Source: Streptomyces lienomycini
GTDB lineage: Bacteria > Actinomycetota > Actinomycetes > Streptomycetales > Streptomycetaceae
Assembly (NCBI RefSeq): GCF_027947595.1
Contig: NZ_CP116257.1
Coordinates: 7,748,001 to 7,812,000 of the forward strand
Direction: 5' to 3'
Length of the DNA stretch: 64,000 nucleotides
The notes under the pieces are model-generated. The model was not told where the DNA came from and did not search any database. It saw only the letters and a list, made by a program, of their open reading frames with translations. Below are positions 31,637 to 41,211 of this stretch, piece after piece (the first letter of the stretch is position 1; every line of letters starts with the position of its first letter). The translations under genes were made by a program, and so were the position numbers.

Positions 31637-33727
31637 TTGACGCAGACCATCGCCCCGCGCGTCCGGACCCTGGTGCTGCTGCTTCTGGCCGCGGCCTGCG
31701 CACTGCTGGCCGGAGCCGGACCGGCCTCCGCGCACGCCGCGCTGACCGGCAGCGATCCCCAGCAGGGGGCGGTGGTCGACAAGGCTCCGGCCCAGGTGTC
31801 GCTCACCTTCTCCGAGTCGGTCTCCATGGACGACGACTCGCTGCGCGTCCTCGATCCCAAGGGCAAGCGGGTCGACGACGGCAAGCCGTCCGGCACGGGC
31901 GGCACGACGTACTCCGTGAAACTCCACGCCGGGCTGCCCGACGGCACGTACACGGTGACCTACCAGGTCGTGTCCGCCGACAGCCACCCCGTGGCCGGCG
32001 CCTACACCTTCTCCGTCGGCGCCCCGTCCGAGACCTCGGTCTCCGTCTCCGGACAGGGAGCGGGCGGCGGATTCGTCGGCGGGCTCTACGGCGTCGGGCG
32101 GTACGTGTCGTACGCCGGGTTCGCCGTCCTGGTGGGCGGCGCCGCCTTCGTGCTGGCCTGCTGGCCGCGCGGCTCCGGGGTCCGGGTGGTGCAGCGGTTC
32201 GTCGTCAGCGGCTGGCTCGCGCTGACCGCCGCCACCCTGCTGCTCCTCCTGCTGCGCGGCTCCTACACCGGGTCCGGGAAGGCCGCCGACGTCTTCGACC
32301 TGAGCCTGCTGGGCGAGGTCCTCCAGACCAAGGCGGGCGCCGCGCTCGTCTCCCGGCTGCTGCTGCTCGCGGCCGCCGCGCTGTTCATCGCCGTGCTCTT
32401 CGGCGCGTACGACAAACGGGAGGACGAGGAGAAGAAGGACCTCACCTTCAGGCTCGCGGTCGGCGGGGGCGTCGTCGCGGTGGGCCTCGCGGCGACCTGG
32501 GCGATGTCCGAGCACGCCTCCGTCGGTCTGCAGGCCGCACTGGCCATGCCGGTTGACGTCGTCCACCTGATCGCCGTCGCCACCTGGCTCGGCGGACTCA
32601 CCGCCCTGCTCGTCGCCCTGTACCGCGCCCCGGCGGACACACCGCTCCCCGCCCGCGCCGTACGCCGGTTCTCCCGCGTCGCCTTCGGCAGCGTGATCGC
32701 GCTGGTGGCGACCGGCACCTACCAGTCCTGGCGCCAGCTCGGTTCCTGGACGGCCTTCACCGACACCCGGTACGGACAGCTGCTCCTCGTCAAGATCGCG
32801 CTCGTCGCGGTACTCGTCGGCGCCGCCTACTTCTCCCGGCGGTGGACGGCACAGCTGGCGGAGGCCGTGCCCGTCATCGCCCGGCAGCGGGGGAAGGAAC
32901 GGGCGGGTACGGCCGGCGACCGCGGGAAGGCCGGGGCGGAGGCCTCGGAGCAGGACCGGGGCGGGAGGAAGGCTGCCCTGGCTTCGCAGGGGGGCGGCAA
33001 GGCTGCCGAGAAGGAGGCCGGGAAGGAAGGCGGACCGACAGCCGAGAAGATGTCCGGGAAGACGTCCGGGAAGTCGTCCGGAAAGACCGCGGGGAAGGGC
33101 GACGTCCCGGAGAAGGCGTCCGGCACGGCGAAGGGCTCGGGCGGATCCCAGCGCGCCGCCCAGCTGGCCAGGCAGCGCGCGGCCGTGGACGCGGCCCGGC
33201 AGAAACGGCAGCGGGACTCCGACCCCCACCGCTTCGGGCTGCGCCGCTCCGTGCTCGCCGAGGCAGGCGTCGCCGTCGTCCTGCTCGCCGTCACCACGGT
33301 CCTGACCCAGACCGAGCCGGGCCGCACCGAAGAGGAGGCCAAGGCCGCCGGCGCCTCCTCCACCGCCGCATCCACCCCCGGCACCGGGGCCGTCACACTG
33401 GACATGCCCTTCGACACCGGCGGGCAGAACGGCAAGGGCGTCGTCCGCGTCGAACTGGATCCCGCCCGGGTCGGCGCCAACGACCTGCACCTCTACGTCG
33501 AGCGCCCCGACGGGACCGCCTTCGACATCCCCGAGGTGAAGGTGGCCCTCACCCAGGAGGCCAAGGACATCGGGCCCCTGCCCGTCGCCCCCGACCACAT
33601 CACCACCGGCCACTGGTCGGCGAGCGGAGTGCAGATCCCGATGGCCGGTGACTGGGAAGTCGCCGTGACCGTACGGACCTCCGACATCGACCAGGTCACC
33701 CTCTCCAAGAACGCGCAGATCGGCTGA
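31637..33727 (+). CDS. CopC-CopD fusion copper protein
   Basis: The 696-aa protein has a signal peptide ending SAHAALTGSDP (mature His start, copper ligand of CopC), a CopC domain (about 33-135), then a CopD membrane domain with about eight helices. A Lys/Gly/Ser/Ala-rich cytoplasmic insertion (about residues 414-530) contains short SGK repeats and is followed by another helix and a C-terminal extracellular beta domain. Start is TTG with GAGGGAGG upstream. It likely imports copper. Next gene is 8 bp downstream. Confidence 0.85.
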   Translation: MTQTIAPRVRTLVLLLLAAACALLAGAGPASAHAALTGSDPQQGAVVDKAPAQVSLTFSESVSMDDDSLRVLDPKGKRVDDGKPSGTGGTTYSVKLHAGLPDGTYTVTYQVVSADSHPVAGAYTFSVGAPSETSVSVSGQGAGGGFVGGLYGVGRYVSYAGFAVLVGGAAFVLACWPRGSGVRVVQRFVVSGWLALTAATLLLLLLRGSYTGSGKAADVFDLSLLGEVLQTKAGAALVSRLLLLAAAALFIAVLFGAYDKREDEEKKDLTFRLAVGGGVVAVGLAATWAMSEHASVGLQAALAMPVDVVHLIAVATWLGGLTALLVALYRAPADTPLPARAVRRFSRVAFGSVIALVATGTYQSWRQLGSWTAFTDTRYGQLLLVKIALVAVLVGAAYFSRRWTAQLAEAVPVIARQRGKERAGTAGDRGKAGAEASEQDRGGRKAALASQGGGKAAEKEAGKEGGPTAEKMSGKTSGKSSGKTAGKGDVPEKASGTAKGSGGSQRAAQLARQRAAVDAARQKRQRDSDPHRFGLRRSVLAEAGVAVVLLAVTTVLTQTEPGRTEEEAKAAGASSTAASTPGTGAVTLDMPFDTGGQNGKGVVRVELDPARVGANDLHLYVERPDGTAFDIPEVKVALTQEAKDIGPLPVAPDHITTGHWSASGVQIPMAGDWEVAVTVRTSDIDQVTLSKNAQIG

Positions 33728-33735
33728 ACCGCACC

Positions 33736-35172
33736 ATGGCTGACCAGTCCATCCCGGAGGCCCGGAACCCCGAGCCGACCCGCGGAACGCCCGCCGGACC
33801 CGGACCGCTCGACTCGGGCAACTCCAAAAACGCCGCGGGCTCCGGGGGCTCCGACAAGTCCGGGACCTCCAAGGACACGACCGCCCCCGGGGGCATCTCA
33901 CGACGGCGGCTGCTCGGCACCGCAGGGGCCACCGGGCTCGTCCTCGGCGCCGCGGGTGCCGCCACGGGCTACACCGCCGCGCCGTCCTCCGCCGCCACCC
34001 CCCTCACCTCGCTCGGCAGCGAGCGAGCGATGTTTCACGGGAAACATCAGCCCGGCATCACCACCCCGATGCAGGCCCGCGGCCACCTCGTCGCCTTCGA
34101 CCTCGCAGCGGGCGCCGGACGCAAAGAGGCCACCGCACTGCTGCGCCGCTGGTCCGACACGGCCCGGCGGCTGATGGCGGGCGAGCCTGCCGGAACCCGG
34201 GACACCGACGTGGCCCGGGACGCCGGGCCCTCCTCGCTGACCATCACCTTCGGATTCGGGCACAGCTTCTTCGGCCGGACCGGCCTGGACAAGCTACGCC
34301 CGGTCGCTCTCGACCCACTCCCCGACTTCTCCTCGGACCACCTCGACAAGAACCGCAGCAACGGCGACCTCTGGGTGCAGATCGGCGCCGACGACGCCCT
34401 GGTGGCCTTCCACGCCCTGCGCGCGATCCAGCAGGACGCCGGGGCGGCCGCCCGCGTCCGCTGGCAGATGAACGGCTTCAACCGTTCGCCGGGGGCCACC
34501 GACCACCCCATGACGGCCCGCAATCTCATGGGCCAGGTCGACGGCACCCGCAACCCGAAGCCCGCCGAGGCCGACTTCGACCAGCGGATCTTCGTCCCGG
34601 GGGAGCCGGGATCCGGGCAGGGAGGGTCCGGGAAGGAAGGGACCGGGAAGGACGGGACCGGGCCGGGTGGTCCGGCCTGGATGGCCAACGGCTCCTACGT
34701 CGTCGTACGCCGCATCCGCATGCTGCTCGACGACTGGGAGAGGCTGTCGCTCACGGCTCAGGAGGACGTCATCGGGCGCCGCAAGTCCGACGGGGCGCCG
34801 CTGTCCGGAGGAACAGGGGCCACCGAGACGACCGAGATGGACCTGGAGAAGACGGACGGGGCCGGGAAACTCGTCGTCCCGATCAACGCCCACGCGCGTA
34901 TCACCCGCCCCGACCAGAACGGCGGCGCGGCCATGGTCCGCCGGCCCTTCTCCTACCACGACGGTTTCGACGCCGACGGCGTGCCGGACGCCGGGCTGCT
35001 CTTCATCTGCTGGCAGGCCGATCCGCTGCGGGGCTTCGTGCCCGTGCAGCGCAAGCTGGACCGGGGCGACGCGCTGTCGCGCTTCATCCGGCACGAGGCG
35101 AGCGGCCTGTTCGCGGTGCCGGGCGGGGCGGCGGACGGAGAGTACGTGGGGCAGCGGCTGCTGGAGGGGTGA
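33736..35172 (+). CDS. DyP-type heme peroxidase, Tat-exported
   Basis: 478 aa. A Tat signal (SRRRLLGTAG) with hydrophobic core lies near residue 55 after a long N-terminal extension. The DyP motif GQVDGTRNP (catalytic Asp near residue 268) and the proximal-His region FSYHDGFD follow. DyP enzymes oxidise dyes, phenols and lignin-like substrates with H2O2. In S. lividans the corresponding enzyme (DtpA) works with Sco/ECuC and the copper oxidase GlxA; gene order here agrees. A Gly/Lys-rich loop (about 293-312) is low complexity. Confidence 0.9.
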   Translation: MADQSIPEARNPEPTRGTPAGPGPLDSGNSKNAAGSGGSDKSGTSKDTTAPGGISRRRLLGTAGATGLVLGAAGAATGYTAAPSSAATPLTSLGSERAMFHGKHQPGITTPMQARGHLVAFDLAAGAGRKEATALLRRWSDTARRLMAGEPAGTRDTDVARDAGPSSLTITFGFGHSFFGRTGLDKLRPVALDPLPDFSSDHLDKNRSNGDLWVQIGADDALVAFHALRAIQQDAGAAARVRWQMNGFNRSPGATDHPMTARNLMGQVDGTRNPKPAEADFDQRIFVPGEPGSGQGGSGKEGTGKDGTGPGGPAWMANGSYVVVRRIRMLLDDWERLSLTAQEDVIGRRKSDGAPLSGGTGATETTEMDLEKTDGAGKLVVPINAHARITRPDQNGGAAMVRRPFSYHDGFDADGVPDAGLLFICWQADPLRGFVPVQRKLDRGDALSRFIRHEASGLFAVPGGAADGEYVGQRLLEG

Positions 35173-35252
35173 ACGGGCCGGTGAATCACCCCGGGGAGGG
35201 GCTGGTGCGAAACGCGTGAGCCGGGTCCCGCCGGGCCCATTAGGGTGAGGAC

Positions 35253-36185
35253 ATGCCAGCCAGTTACGCGTATCTCGGCCCTGAAGGCACCTTCACCGAA
35301 GTCGCCCTGCGCACACTTCCGGAGACGGCGACCCGGGAACTGGTCCCGTACGTGTCCGTCCAGTCCGCGCTCGACGCGGTGCGCACCGGCGAGGCCGAGG
35401 CCGCCTTCGTGCCGATCGAGAACTCCGTCGAGGGCGGCATCACCACCACCCTCGACGAGCTGGTCGCCGGCCAGCCGCTGATGATCTACCGCGAGGTGCT
35501 GCTGTCCATCACCTTCGCGCTGCTGGTCCGTCCCGGCACCAAGCTGTCGGACATCAAGACGGTCACCGCCCACCCGGCCGCCCAGCCCCAGGTCCGCAAC
35601 TGGCTCAAGGCACACCTCCCGGACGTCGCCTGGGAGTCCGCCGCCTCCAACGCGGACGGCGCCCGTCTGGTGCAGGAAGGGCGGTACGACGCGGCCTTCG
35701 CCGGTGAGTTCGCCGCGGAGCGCTACGGCCTGGAGGTGCTGGAGGCCGACATCCACGACGCGGAGAACGCCCAGACGCGCTTCGTGCTGGTGGGCCGTCC
35801 CGCCCGGCCCGCCGCACCGACCGGTGCCGACAAGACGTCCGTCGTGCTCTGGCAGCGCGACGACCACCCCGGCGGCCTGCGCGACCTGCTGGGCGAGTTC
35901 GCCACCCGCGGTGTCAACCTGATGTTGCTCCAGTCCCGGCCCACGGGCGCCGGGATCGGCAACTACTGCTTCTGCATCGACGCCGAGGGCCACATCTCCG
36001 ACCGCCGGGTGGCCGACGCGCTGATGGGTCTGAAGCGCTCCTGCCTGCAAGTGCGCTACCTCGGTTCGTATCCGCGCGCGGAGGTCGAGCCGACGGACGT
36101 GGACGCGCCGCGGCCGGGCACCTCCGACGAGGCGTTCGTGGCGGCGGCTGACTGGGTGGCACGCTGCCAGGACGGCCGGTTCTGA
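35253..36185 (+). CDS. pheA: Prephenate dehydratase
   Basis: 310 aa, with a periplasmic-binding-like catalytic domain (YLGPEGTFTEVAL at the start; VPIENSVEGGI; the TRF motif appears as AQTRFVLVG near residue 170) and a C-terminal ACT domain (DHPGGLRDLLGEFATRGVNL) that binds phenylalanine for feedback. It converts prephenate to phenylpyruvate. No chorismate mutase domain, as usual in actinobacteria. Confidence 0.93.
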   Translation: MPASYAYLGPEGTFTEVALRTLPETATRELVPYVSVQSALDAVRTGEAEAAFVPIENSVEGGITTTLDELVAGQPLMIYREVLLSITFALLVRPGTKLSDIKTVTAHPAAQPQVRNWLKAHLPDVAWESAASNADGARLVQEGRYDAAFAGEFAAERYGLEVLEADIHDAENAQTRFVLVGRPARPAAPTGADKTSVVLWQRDDHPGGLRDLLGEFATRGVNLMLLQSRPTGAGIGNYCFCIDAEGHISDRRVADALMGLKRSCLQVRYLGSYPRAEVEPTDVDAPRPGTSDEAFVAAADWVARCQDGRF

Positions 36186-36694
36186 CCGCCTTTCCTATCT
36201 GCCGATTTTCGTTGTCCACAGAAGTTATCCACAGGTCCCCTTCTCGACCTGGGGACAAGTCGACAACGAAGCGGCATTTGGTCGACAAATCCGCCTACGA
36301 TCCCCTACTTCACCCACAGAGGGCCAGGTCACCCTTCGTCCACCTGTCTCTTGCACCCCATCCTCCAGAGTGACGCCAGGTGCCCCGTTTCCACTCGAAA
36401 GTGAGGGCATGGAGGGTTTGGGTGGCCCGCCTTCACGAATCGGGAATGATCACTTCCATGAATCCACAGATCTTTCGCACAGCCTGTGGATAACTTTTCC
36501 CGACTGTGGATCCCTGTGGACAGTCCCTCCTCAAGTCCCGCCCCGCACAAGGAAATCCGGTCAACCCGGCACCCGTACGGGACCTCGTTCCAGGGATGTC
36601 GCGCCTCCTTCTTGACCGGTCGGTCGAGGTACGGGCCCCGCGCCCGGCAATAGTGGGTCGAGACCCGACACCGCGCACCGGTAGCCTTGACCGC
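36186..36694. promoter_or_regulatory. Intergenic DnaA-box group between pheA and serS
   Basis: The 509-bp gap has no gene. Boxes matching the Streptomyces DnaA consensus are TTGTCCACA 36212-36220 (+), TTATCCACA 36225-36233 (+), TTATCCACA 36485-36493 (-) and CTGTCCACA 36515-36523 (-). Weaker sites are at 36250-36258, 36336-36344, 36460-36468 and 36505-36513. The serS promoter must also be here. Confidence 0.7.
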
Positions 36695-37972
36695 GTGATT
36701 GACCTTCGCCTGCTCCGTGAGGACCCCGACCGTGTGCGCGCGTCGCAGCGCGCCCGTGGAGAGGACGTCGCGCTCGTCGACTCCCTCCTGTCCGCCGACG
36801 AACGGCGCAGGTCGTCCGGCGTCCGCTTCGACGAGCTGCGCGCCGAGCAGAAGGGCCTCGGCAAGCTGATCGGCAAGGCCGCCGGAGACGAGAAGGCCGA
36901 CCTGCTCAAGCGGGCCGAACAGCTCAAGACCGACGTCAAGGCCGCCGACGCCGAACGCGACGCGGCCGACGCCGAGACCCAGCAGCTGCTCCAGCGGCTC
37001 GGCAACCTCGTCCACCCCGACGTGCCCGTCGGCGGCGAGGAGGACTTCGTCACGCTGGAGACGCACGGCACGCACCGCGACTTCGCCGCCGAGGGCTTCG
37101 AGCCCCGCGACCACCTGGAGCTGGGCCAGCTGCTCGGCGCCATCGACGTCGAGCGCGGCGCCAAGGTCTCTGGCTCGCGCTTCTACTTCCTGACCGGTGT
37201 CGGCGCGCTCCTGGAGCTGGCCCTGGTCAACGCGGCGATCGCGCAGGCCACGGCGGCCGGCTTCACGCCGATGCTGACCCCGGCCCTGGTGCGCCCGCAG
37301 TCGATGGCCGGCACCGGCTTCCTCGGCCAGGCCGCCCAGGACGTCTACCACCTCGACAAGGACGACCTGTACCTCGTCGGCACGTCCGAGGTGCCGCTGG
37401 CCGCGTACCACATGGACGAGATCCTGGACGCCGGCAGCCTGCCGCTGCGCTACGCCGGATTCTCGCCCTGCTTCCGCCGAGAGGCGGGCTCGCACGGCAA
37501 GGACACCCGGGGCATCTTCCGCGTGCACCAGTTCGACAAGGTCGAGATGTTCTCCTACGTCCTCCCGGAGGACTCGCAGGCCGAGCACCAGCGCCTGCTG
37601 GAGTGGGAGAAGCAGTGGCTGACGTCGCTGGAGCTGCCGTTCCGGGTGATCGACGTGGCCTCGGCCGACCTGGGCTCCTCGGCCGCCCGCAAGTACGACT
37701 GCGAGGCCTGGATCCCGACCCAGGGCAAGTACCGCGAGCTGACCTCGACCTCGGACTGCACCGAGTTCCAGTCCCGCCGGCTGTCGATCCGGGTGCGCGA
37801 GGACAAGAAGGTGCGCCCGCTGGCCACGCTCAACGGCACACTGTGCGCCGTTCCGCGCACGATCGTCGCGATCCTGGAGAACCACCAGCAGGCCGACGGC
37901 TCGGTGCGGGTGCCCGAGGTGCTGCGCCCGTACCTGGGCGGCCGGGAGGTCCTGGAACCGGTGGCCAAGTGA
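36695..37972 (+). CDS. serS: Seryl-tRNA synthetase
   Basis: 425 aa, class II synthetase: N-terminal coiled-coil arm (about residues 25-110, rich in KAAD and AERDAADAE heptads) that grips the long variable arm of tRNA-Ser, then the catalytic domain with motif 2 ([15 protein letters not shown]), [12 protein letters not shown], and motif 3 ([16 protein letters not shown]). The GTG at 36695 begins [12 protein letters not shown], the usual SerRS start. The following HAD gene overlaps by 4 bp. Confidence 0.95.
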   Translation: MIDLRLLREDPDRVRASQRARGEDVALVDSLLSADERRRSSGVRFDELRAEQKGLGKLIGKAAGDEKADLLKRAEQLKTDVKAADAERDAADAETQQLLQRLGNLVHPDVPVGGEEDFVTLETHGTHRDFAAEGFEPRDHLELGQLLGAIDVERGAKVSGSRFYFLTGVGALLELALVNAAIAQATAAGFTPMLTPALVRPQSMAGTGFLGQAAQDVYHLDKDDLYLVGTSEVPLAAYHMDEILDAGSLPLRYAGFSPCFRREAGSHGKDTRGIFRVHQFDKVEMFSYVLPEDSQAEHQRLLEWEKQWLTSLELPFRVIDVASADLGSSAARKYDCEAWIPTQGKYRELTSTSDCTEFQSRRLSIRVREDKKVRPLATLNGTLCAVPRTIVAILENHQQADGSVRVPEVLRPYLGGREVLEPVAK

Positions 37973-38811
37973 CTGACACCGGAGCAGCCGCCGTCTCCGA
38001 CACCGGCCCCGCCGGGGGCTTCCCCTACCGGCTGATCGCGACCGACCTCGACGGCACGCTGCTGCGCGGCGACGACACGATCTCGCGACGCACCCGTGCC
38101 GCGCTCGCCGCGGCCACCGCTGCGGGCGCGGCCCACATCGTGGTCACCGGGCGGGCGGTTCCGTGGACCCGGCACATCCTGGACGACCTCGGGTACGACG
38201 GGCTGGCCGTCTGCGGTCAGGGCGCGCAGGTCTACCACGCCGGGGAACACCGGCTGCTGACCTCCGTGACGCTGGACCGGCAGCTGGCCGGGGTGGCGCT
38301 GGCCAAGATCGAGGCGGAGACCGGTCCCCTGTACCTCGCCGCCAGCCGGGACGGTCTGGACGGCGACGTGCTGGTGGGCCCGGGCTACGAGGTCGGGGGC
38401 GACCTCCCCGCGGTGCCCTTCACCGACGCGTCGGACCTGTGGTCGGCCCCACTGAACAAGATCTACATCCAGCATCCGACCCTGTCGGACGACGAGCTGG
38501 CCGAGGCGGCCCGGCGTACCGCGGGCGGCTTCGTCACGGTGACCATGGCCGGAGCGGGCATCGTCGAGCTGCTCCCCCTCGGCCTGTCCAAGGCGACCGG
38601 CCTGTCACTGGCGGCACGCCGGCTCGGCCTCAAGGCCGCGGACACGATCGCGTTCGGCGACATGCCCAACGACATCCCGATGTTCGGCTGGGCGGCCCGC
38701 GGCGTGGCGATGGCCAACGCCCACCAGGAGCTTAAGGCGGTCGCCGACGAGGTGACCTCCTCCAACGACGAGGACGGCATCGCGGTCGTGCTGGAACGCC
38801 TCTCCGCCTGA
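37969..38811 (+). CDS. HAD-family phosphatase (Cof type)
   Basis: 280 aa. Motif [15 protein letters not shown] (about residues 20-33), VVTGRAV (motif II), Lys in GLSKATGLS (motif III), and [11 protein letters not shown] (motif IV) define a Cof-like HAD phosphatase. Substrate is probably a sugar phosphate or flavin phosphate. The GTG overlaps the serS stop (GTGA), so it is co-translated. Confidence 0.88.
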   Translation: MTDTGAAAVSDTGPAGGFPYRLIATDLDGTLLRGDDTISRRTRAALAAATAAGAAHIVVTGRAVPWTRHILDDLGYDGLAVCGQGAQVYHAGEHRLLTSVTLDRQLAGVALAKIEAETGPLYLAASRDGLDGDVLVGPGYEVGGDLPAVPFTDASDLWSAPLNKIYIQHPTLSDDELAEAARRTAGGFVTVTMAGAGIVELLPLGLSKATGLSLAARRLGLKAADTIAFGDMPNDIPMFGWAARGVAMANAHQELKAVADEVTSSNDEDGIAVVLERLSA

Positions 38812-39203
38812 CGCCCCGTCGCCTCGACCGGCCTCCGGTCCTGACGGCCGGGCGGACGTGCACATCGTCGGGCGGGCGGACACATCGCCGGGCGGGCGAG
38901 CACCTGGTCGGCCCGGCACCCGTTCCGGCACCGCAGACCGCATCCGGCCGGTCCCGCCCGAATCCGTCGCCGCGGTCGACGTCCGGTCCGCCTTGGCGGC
39001 CGTGGTCCCGGCGCACGGTCCGGACAGCGACGGCGTCCCCGTCGGTCGGCCCACGCGAGGCATCTCGCGTGCTCGAAGCGGCCGCCCGATGCGCCGGCGC
39101 CGCCCGGCCTCGTGCATCCCCCACATTGCCGCCGCAGGAAGCCGGACGCCACCGATTAAAAGCGGACGTACACCGCAGACCCGCCGTGCGGGCCCGCGCC
39201 ACG
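38812..39203. other. 392-bp gap without a gene
   Basis: Convergent gap between the HAD gene and a leftward small gene. It contains GGGCGGGC-type short repeats (38858-38900) but no coding frame with proper bias and no clear terminator. Confidence 0.4.
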
Positions 39204-39461
39204 TCAGTCCCGGCGCCACCTGCGCCGTCGGCGGCCCTTGCCGAAGAACCAGCCGGCGGGCGGCTCGTCGGAACGCCACGGCTGCGGTTCCGGCTTCTCC
39301 CGACGCCAGCGGGCGGTGAGCATCCGGGCGCGGGCCGAGGGCTCGGAAGCCCCGGCCTCCCGTATGAACTCCTCGTCCAGGACGAGGTCGTCCCAGGCGG
39401 TGTCCTCGGCACGGCTCTCCGGCTGTTCGCGCCCGTCCTGTCGAGGTGTGTGGCCCGCCAT
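39204..39461 (-). CDS. Small basic hypothetical protein
   Basis: 85 aa: MAGHTPRQDGREQPESR, an acidic middle (WDDLVLDEEFIREAG) and a strongly basic tail (KGRRRRRWRRD). No domain recognised; conserved small genes of this type occur beside serS in Streptomyces, from memory. The basic tail may contact nucleic acid or membrane. Confidence 0.65.
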   Translation of the reverse strand: MAGHTPRQDGREQPESRAEDTAWDDLVLDEEFIREAGASEPSARARMLTARWRREKPEPQPWRSDEPPAGWFFGKGRRRRRWRRD

Positions 39462-39568
39462 CCGATTCCTCCCAGCCGTGCCGTGGTATTCGTGCGTCCT
39501 TGTCCGTATATTTCCTGCGCCCAGTGTGCCCGGGCCGACGTGAAGGCCCCGTCAGTGCCCGGGCCCGA

Positions 39569-40288
39569 TCACTCCTCCCCGGCCAGCGTCAGCGACCGCA
39601 GCTTCTGGCCCGCGTACCAGGTCGCGAGCACGGTCACCGCGGCGAGCAGCACGGTCGCGGTCGGCAGGCCGACGTCGGACGTCACCAGGTTTCCGTCGGC
39701 GACCTTCTGGGCCACCGCGAGCGACCACTGCTGGACGCTCAGCGTGCGGGCGCCCGGCACCAGGGAGCCGAAGAGGGCCTCCCAGACGAGCGCGTAGACG
39801 AGCCCGAAGACCACCGCGTGCCGGGAGACCGTACCCAGGAGCAGGAACAGCGCGGCGTAGGCGATCGAGGCGACCAGCGCGGCGATCGTGTAGGCCACGG
39901 CGACCTGCTGGCCGTTGCCGTTGAGGATCAGGCCGGCGAGCAGGGTGGGCACGGCGGAGAAGACCATCGTCACGGCTATGGCGACGATCAGCTTGGTGAA
40001 GATGATCGTCGGCCGCTTGATCGGCTTGGACAGCAGGTACACCACCGAGCCGTCGTCGATCTCGGGGCCGATCGCGCCGGTTCCGGCGATGACGCCGATG
40101 ATCGGCACCATGGTGGCCAGGGCGAACCCGCCCAGCACGTCCGACGCGGTCTGGTCGTCGACTCCGGCGAGCGCCCGCACCGCGACGGCGATGACGAGCA
40201 GCAACAGGGGCAGTGCGCCCAGGATGAGGGCCCGGCGACGGCCGAGGAGAGCTCGGTAGGTGAGCCGGGCGACTGTGGGGTCGTACAT
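39569..40288 (-). CDS. ABC transporter permease
   Basis: 239-aa ABC-2 type permease with six hydrophobic helices (LILGALPLLLLVIAVAV, FALATMVPIIGVIAGTG and others) and the loop IDDGSVVYLLSKPIKR typical of this family. It is the last gene of a leftward four-gene cassette and pairs with the ATPase ending 11 bp upstream. Substrate unknown. Confidence 0.85.
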   Translation of the reverse strand: MYDPTVARLTYRALLGRRRALILGALPLLLLVIAVAVRALAGVDDQTASDVLGGFALATMVPIIGVIAGTGAIGPEIDDGSVVYLLSKPIKRPTIIFTKLIVAIAVTMVFSAVPTLLAGLILNGNGQQVAVAYTIAALVASIAYAALFLLLGTVSRHAVVFGLVYALVWEALFGSLVPGARTLSVQQWSLAVAQKVADGNLVTSDVGLPTATVLLAAVTVLATWYAGQKLRSLTLAGEE

Positions 40289-40299
40289 TCTTCGGCCTC

Positions 40300-41211
40300 C
40301 TACGCCGCGACGAGATACGAGAAGACGGACTCGAGGGACTCGTCGGACGGCGAGACCGTGAGGAGCCGGATGCCGTGGTCGCGGGCGACCTTCGGCAGCA
40401 GGGCCGTGAACCGGCCGAAGTCGACCGCCTGGATGCGCAGGGCGCCCTCGACCAGGTCGACCTCGATGCCGGACGTCGACGGGTCGGCGATCAGCGCCGC
40501 CGCGAGGGCCCGGTCGTCGCTGGAACGCACCAGGTAGCGGTGCGGCCGGTCGGTCATCAGACGGCGGATCTTGCGGAAGTCGCCGCTGGCCGCGTGGCGT
40601 CCGGCGACGATGACCTCGATGTGCCAGGCGAGCTGTTCGACCTCTTCGAGGATGTGCGAGGAGAACAGCACGGTGCGGCCCTCGTCGCCCATGCGCCGCA
40701 GCAGGTCCATCAGCTGCATGCGCTGGCGCGGGTCCATACCGTTGAACGGCTCGTCGAGCAGGAGCAGCGACGGCTGGTGGACGAGGGCGGAGGCCATCTT
40801 CACGCGCTGGCGCATGCCCTTGGAGTACGTGGCGATCTTGCGGTCCTGGGCGTAGGCCATCTCCACGGTGGCCAGGGCCTCGTCAGCGGCCTTGGCGCCC
40901 AGGCCGTGCAGCTCGGCGTTGGCGAGGACGAACTCGCGGCCGGTGAGGAAGTCGTACATCGCCTCGCGCTCGGGGACGATGCCGATGTGCCGGTAGATGG
41001 CCTCGTTGCGCCAGACCGGCTGGCCGTCGAGGGTGACGCTGCCGGTGGAAGGGGCGAGGAAGCCGCCCATCATGTTGATGAGGGTGGACTTGCCCGCTCC
41101 GTTGGGGCCGAGCAGGCCGGTGACGCCGGGGCCGATCGTCATGGTGATGTCGTTGACTGCGACCACGTTGCCGAACCAGCGGGAGACGTGGTCGATGTTC
41201 AGCGTGGTCAC
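40300..41211 (-). CDS. ABC transporter ATP-binding protein
   Basis: 303 aa with Walker A GPNGAGKST, Q-loop, signature region YSKGMRQRVKMA, Walker B LLLLDEPFNGMD and switch His (LFSSHILEEVEQ). The C-terminal extension (about 220-303) is usual for ABC-2 exporters. GTG at 41211 overlaps the stop of the upstream permease (GTGA). Confidence 0.9.
   Translation of the reverse strand: MTTLNIDHVSRWFGNVVAVNDITMTIGPGVTGLLGPNGAGKSTLINMMGGFLAPSTGSVTLDGQPVWRNEAIYRHIGIVPEREAMYDFLTGREFVLANAELHGLGAKAADEALATVEMAYAQDRKIATYSKGMRQRVKMASALVHQPSLLLLDEPFNGMDPRQRMQLMDLLRRMGDEGRTVLFSSHILEEVEQLAWHIEVIVAGRHAASGDFRKIRRLMTDRPHRYLVRSSDDRALAAALIADPSTSGIEVDLVEGALRIQAVDFGRFTALLPKVARDHGIRLLTVSPSDESLESVFSYLVAA

Noticed and set aside
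31532..33901. 789-codon minus ORF over the CopCD gene
   Set aside because: Shadow frame; plus strand carries the clear CopC-CopD protein.
34032..34045. Near-parS palindrome GTTTCACGGGAAAC
   Set aside because: One mismatch at the central CpG/TG step, and it lies inside the DyP frame coding for FHGKHQ, a motif likely kept for protein reasons.
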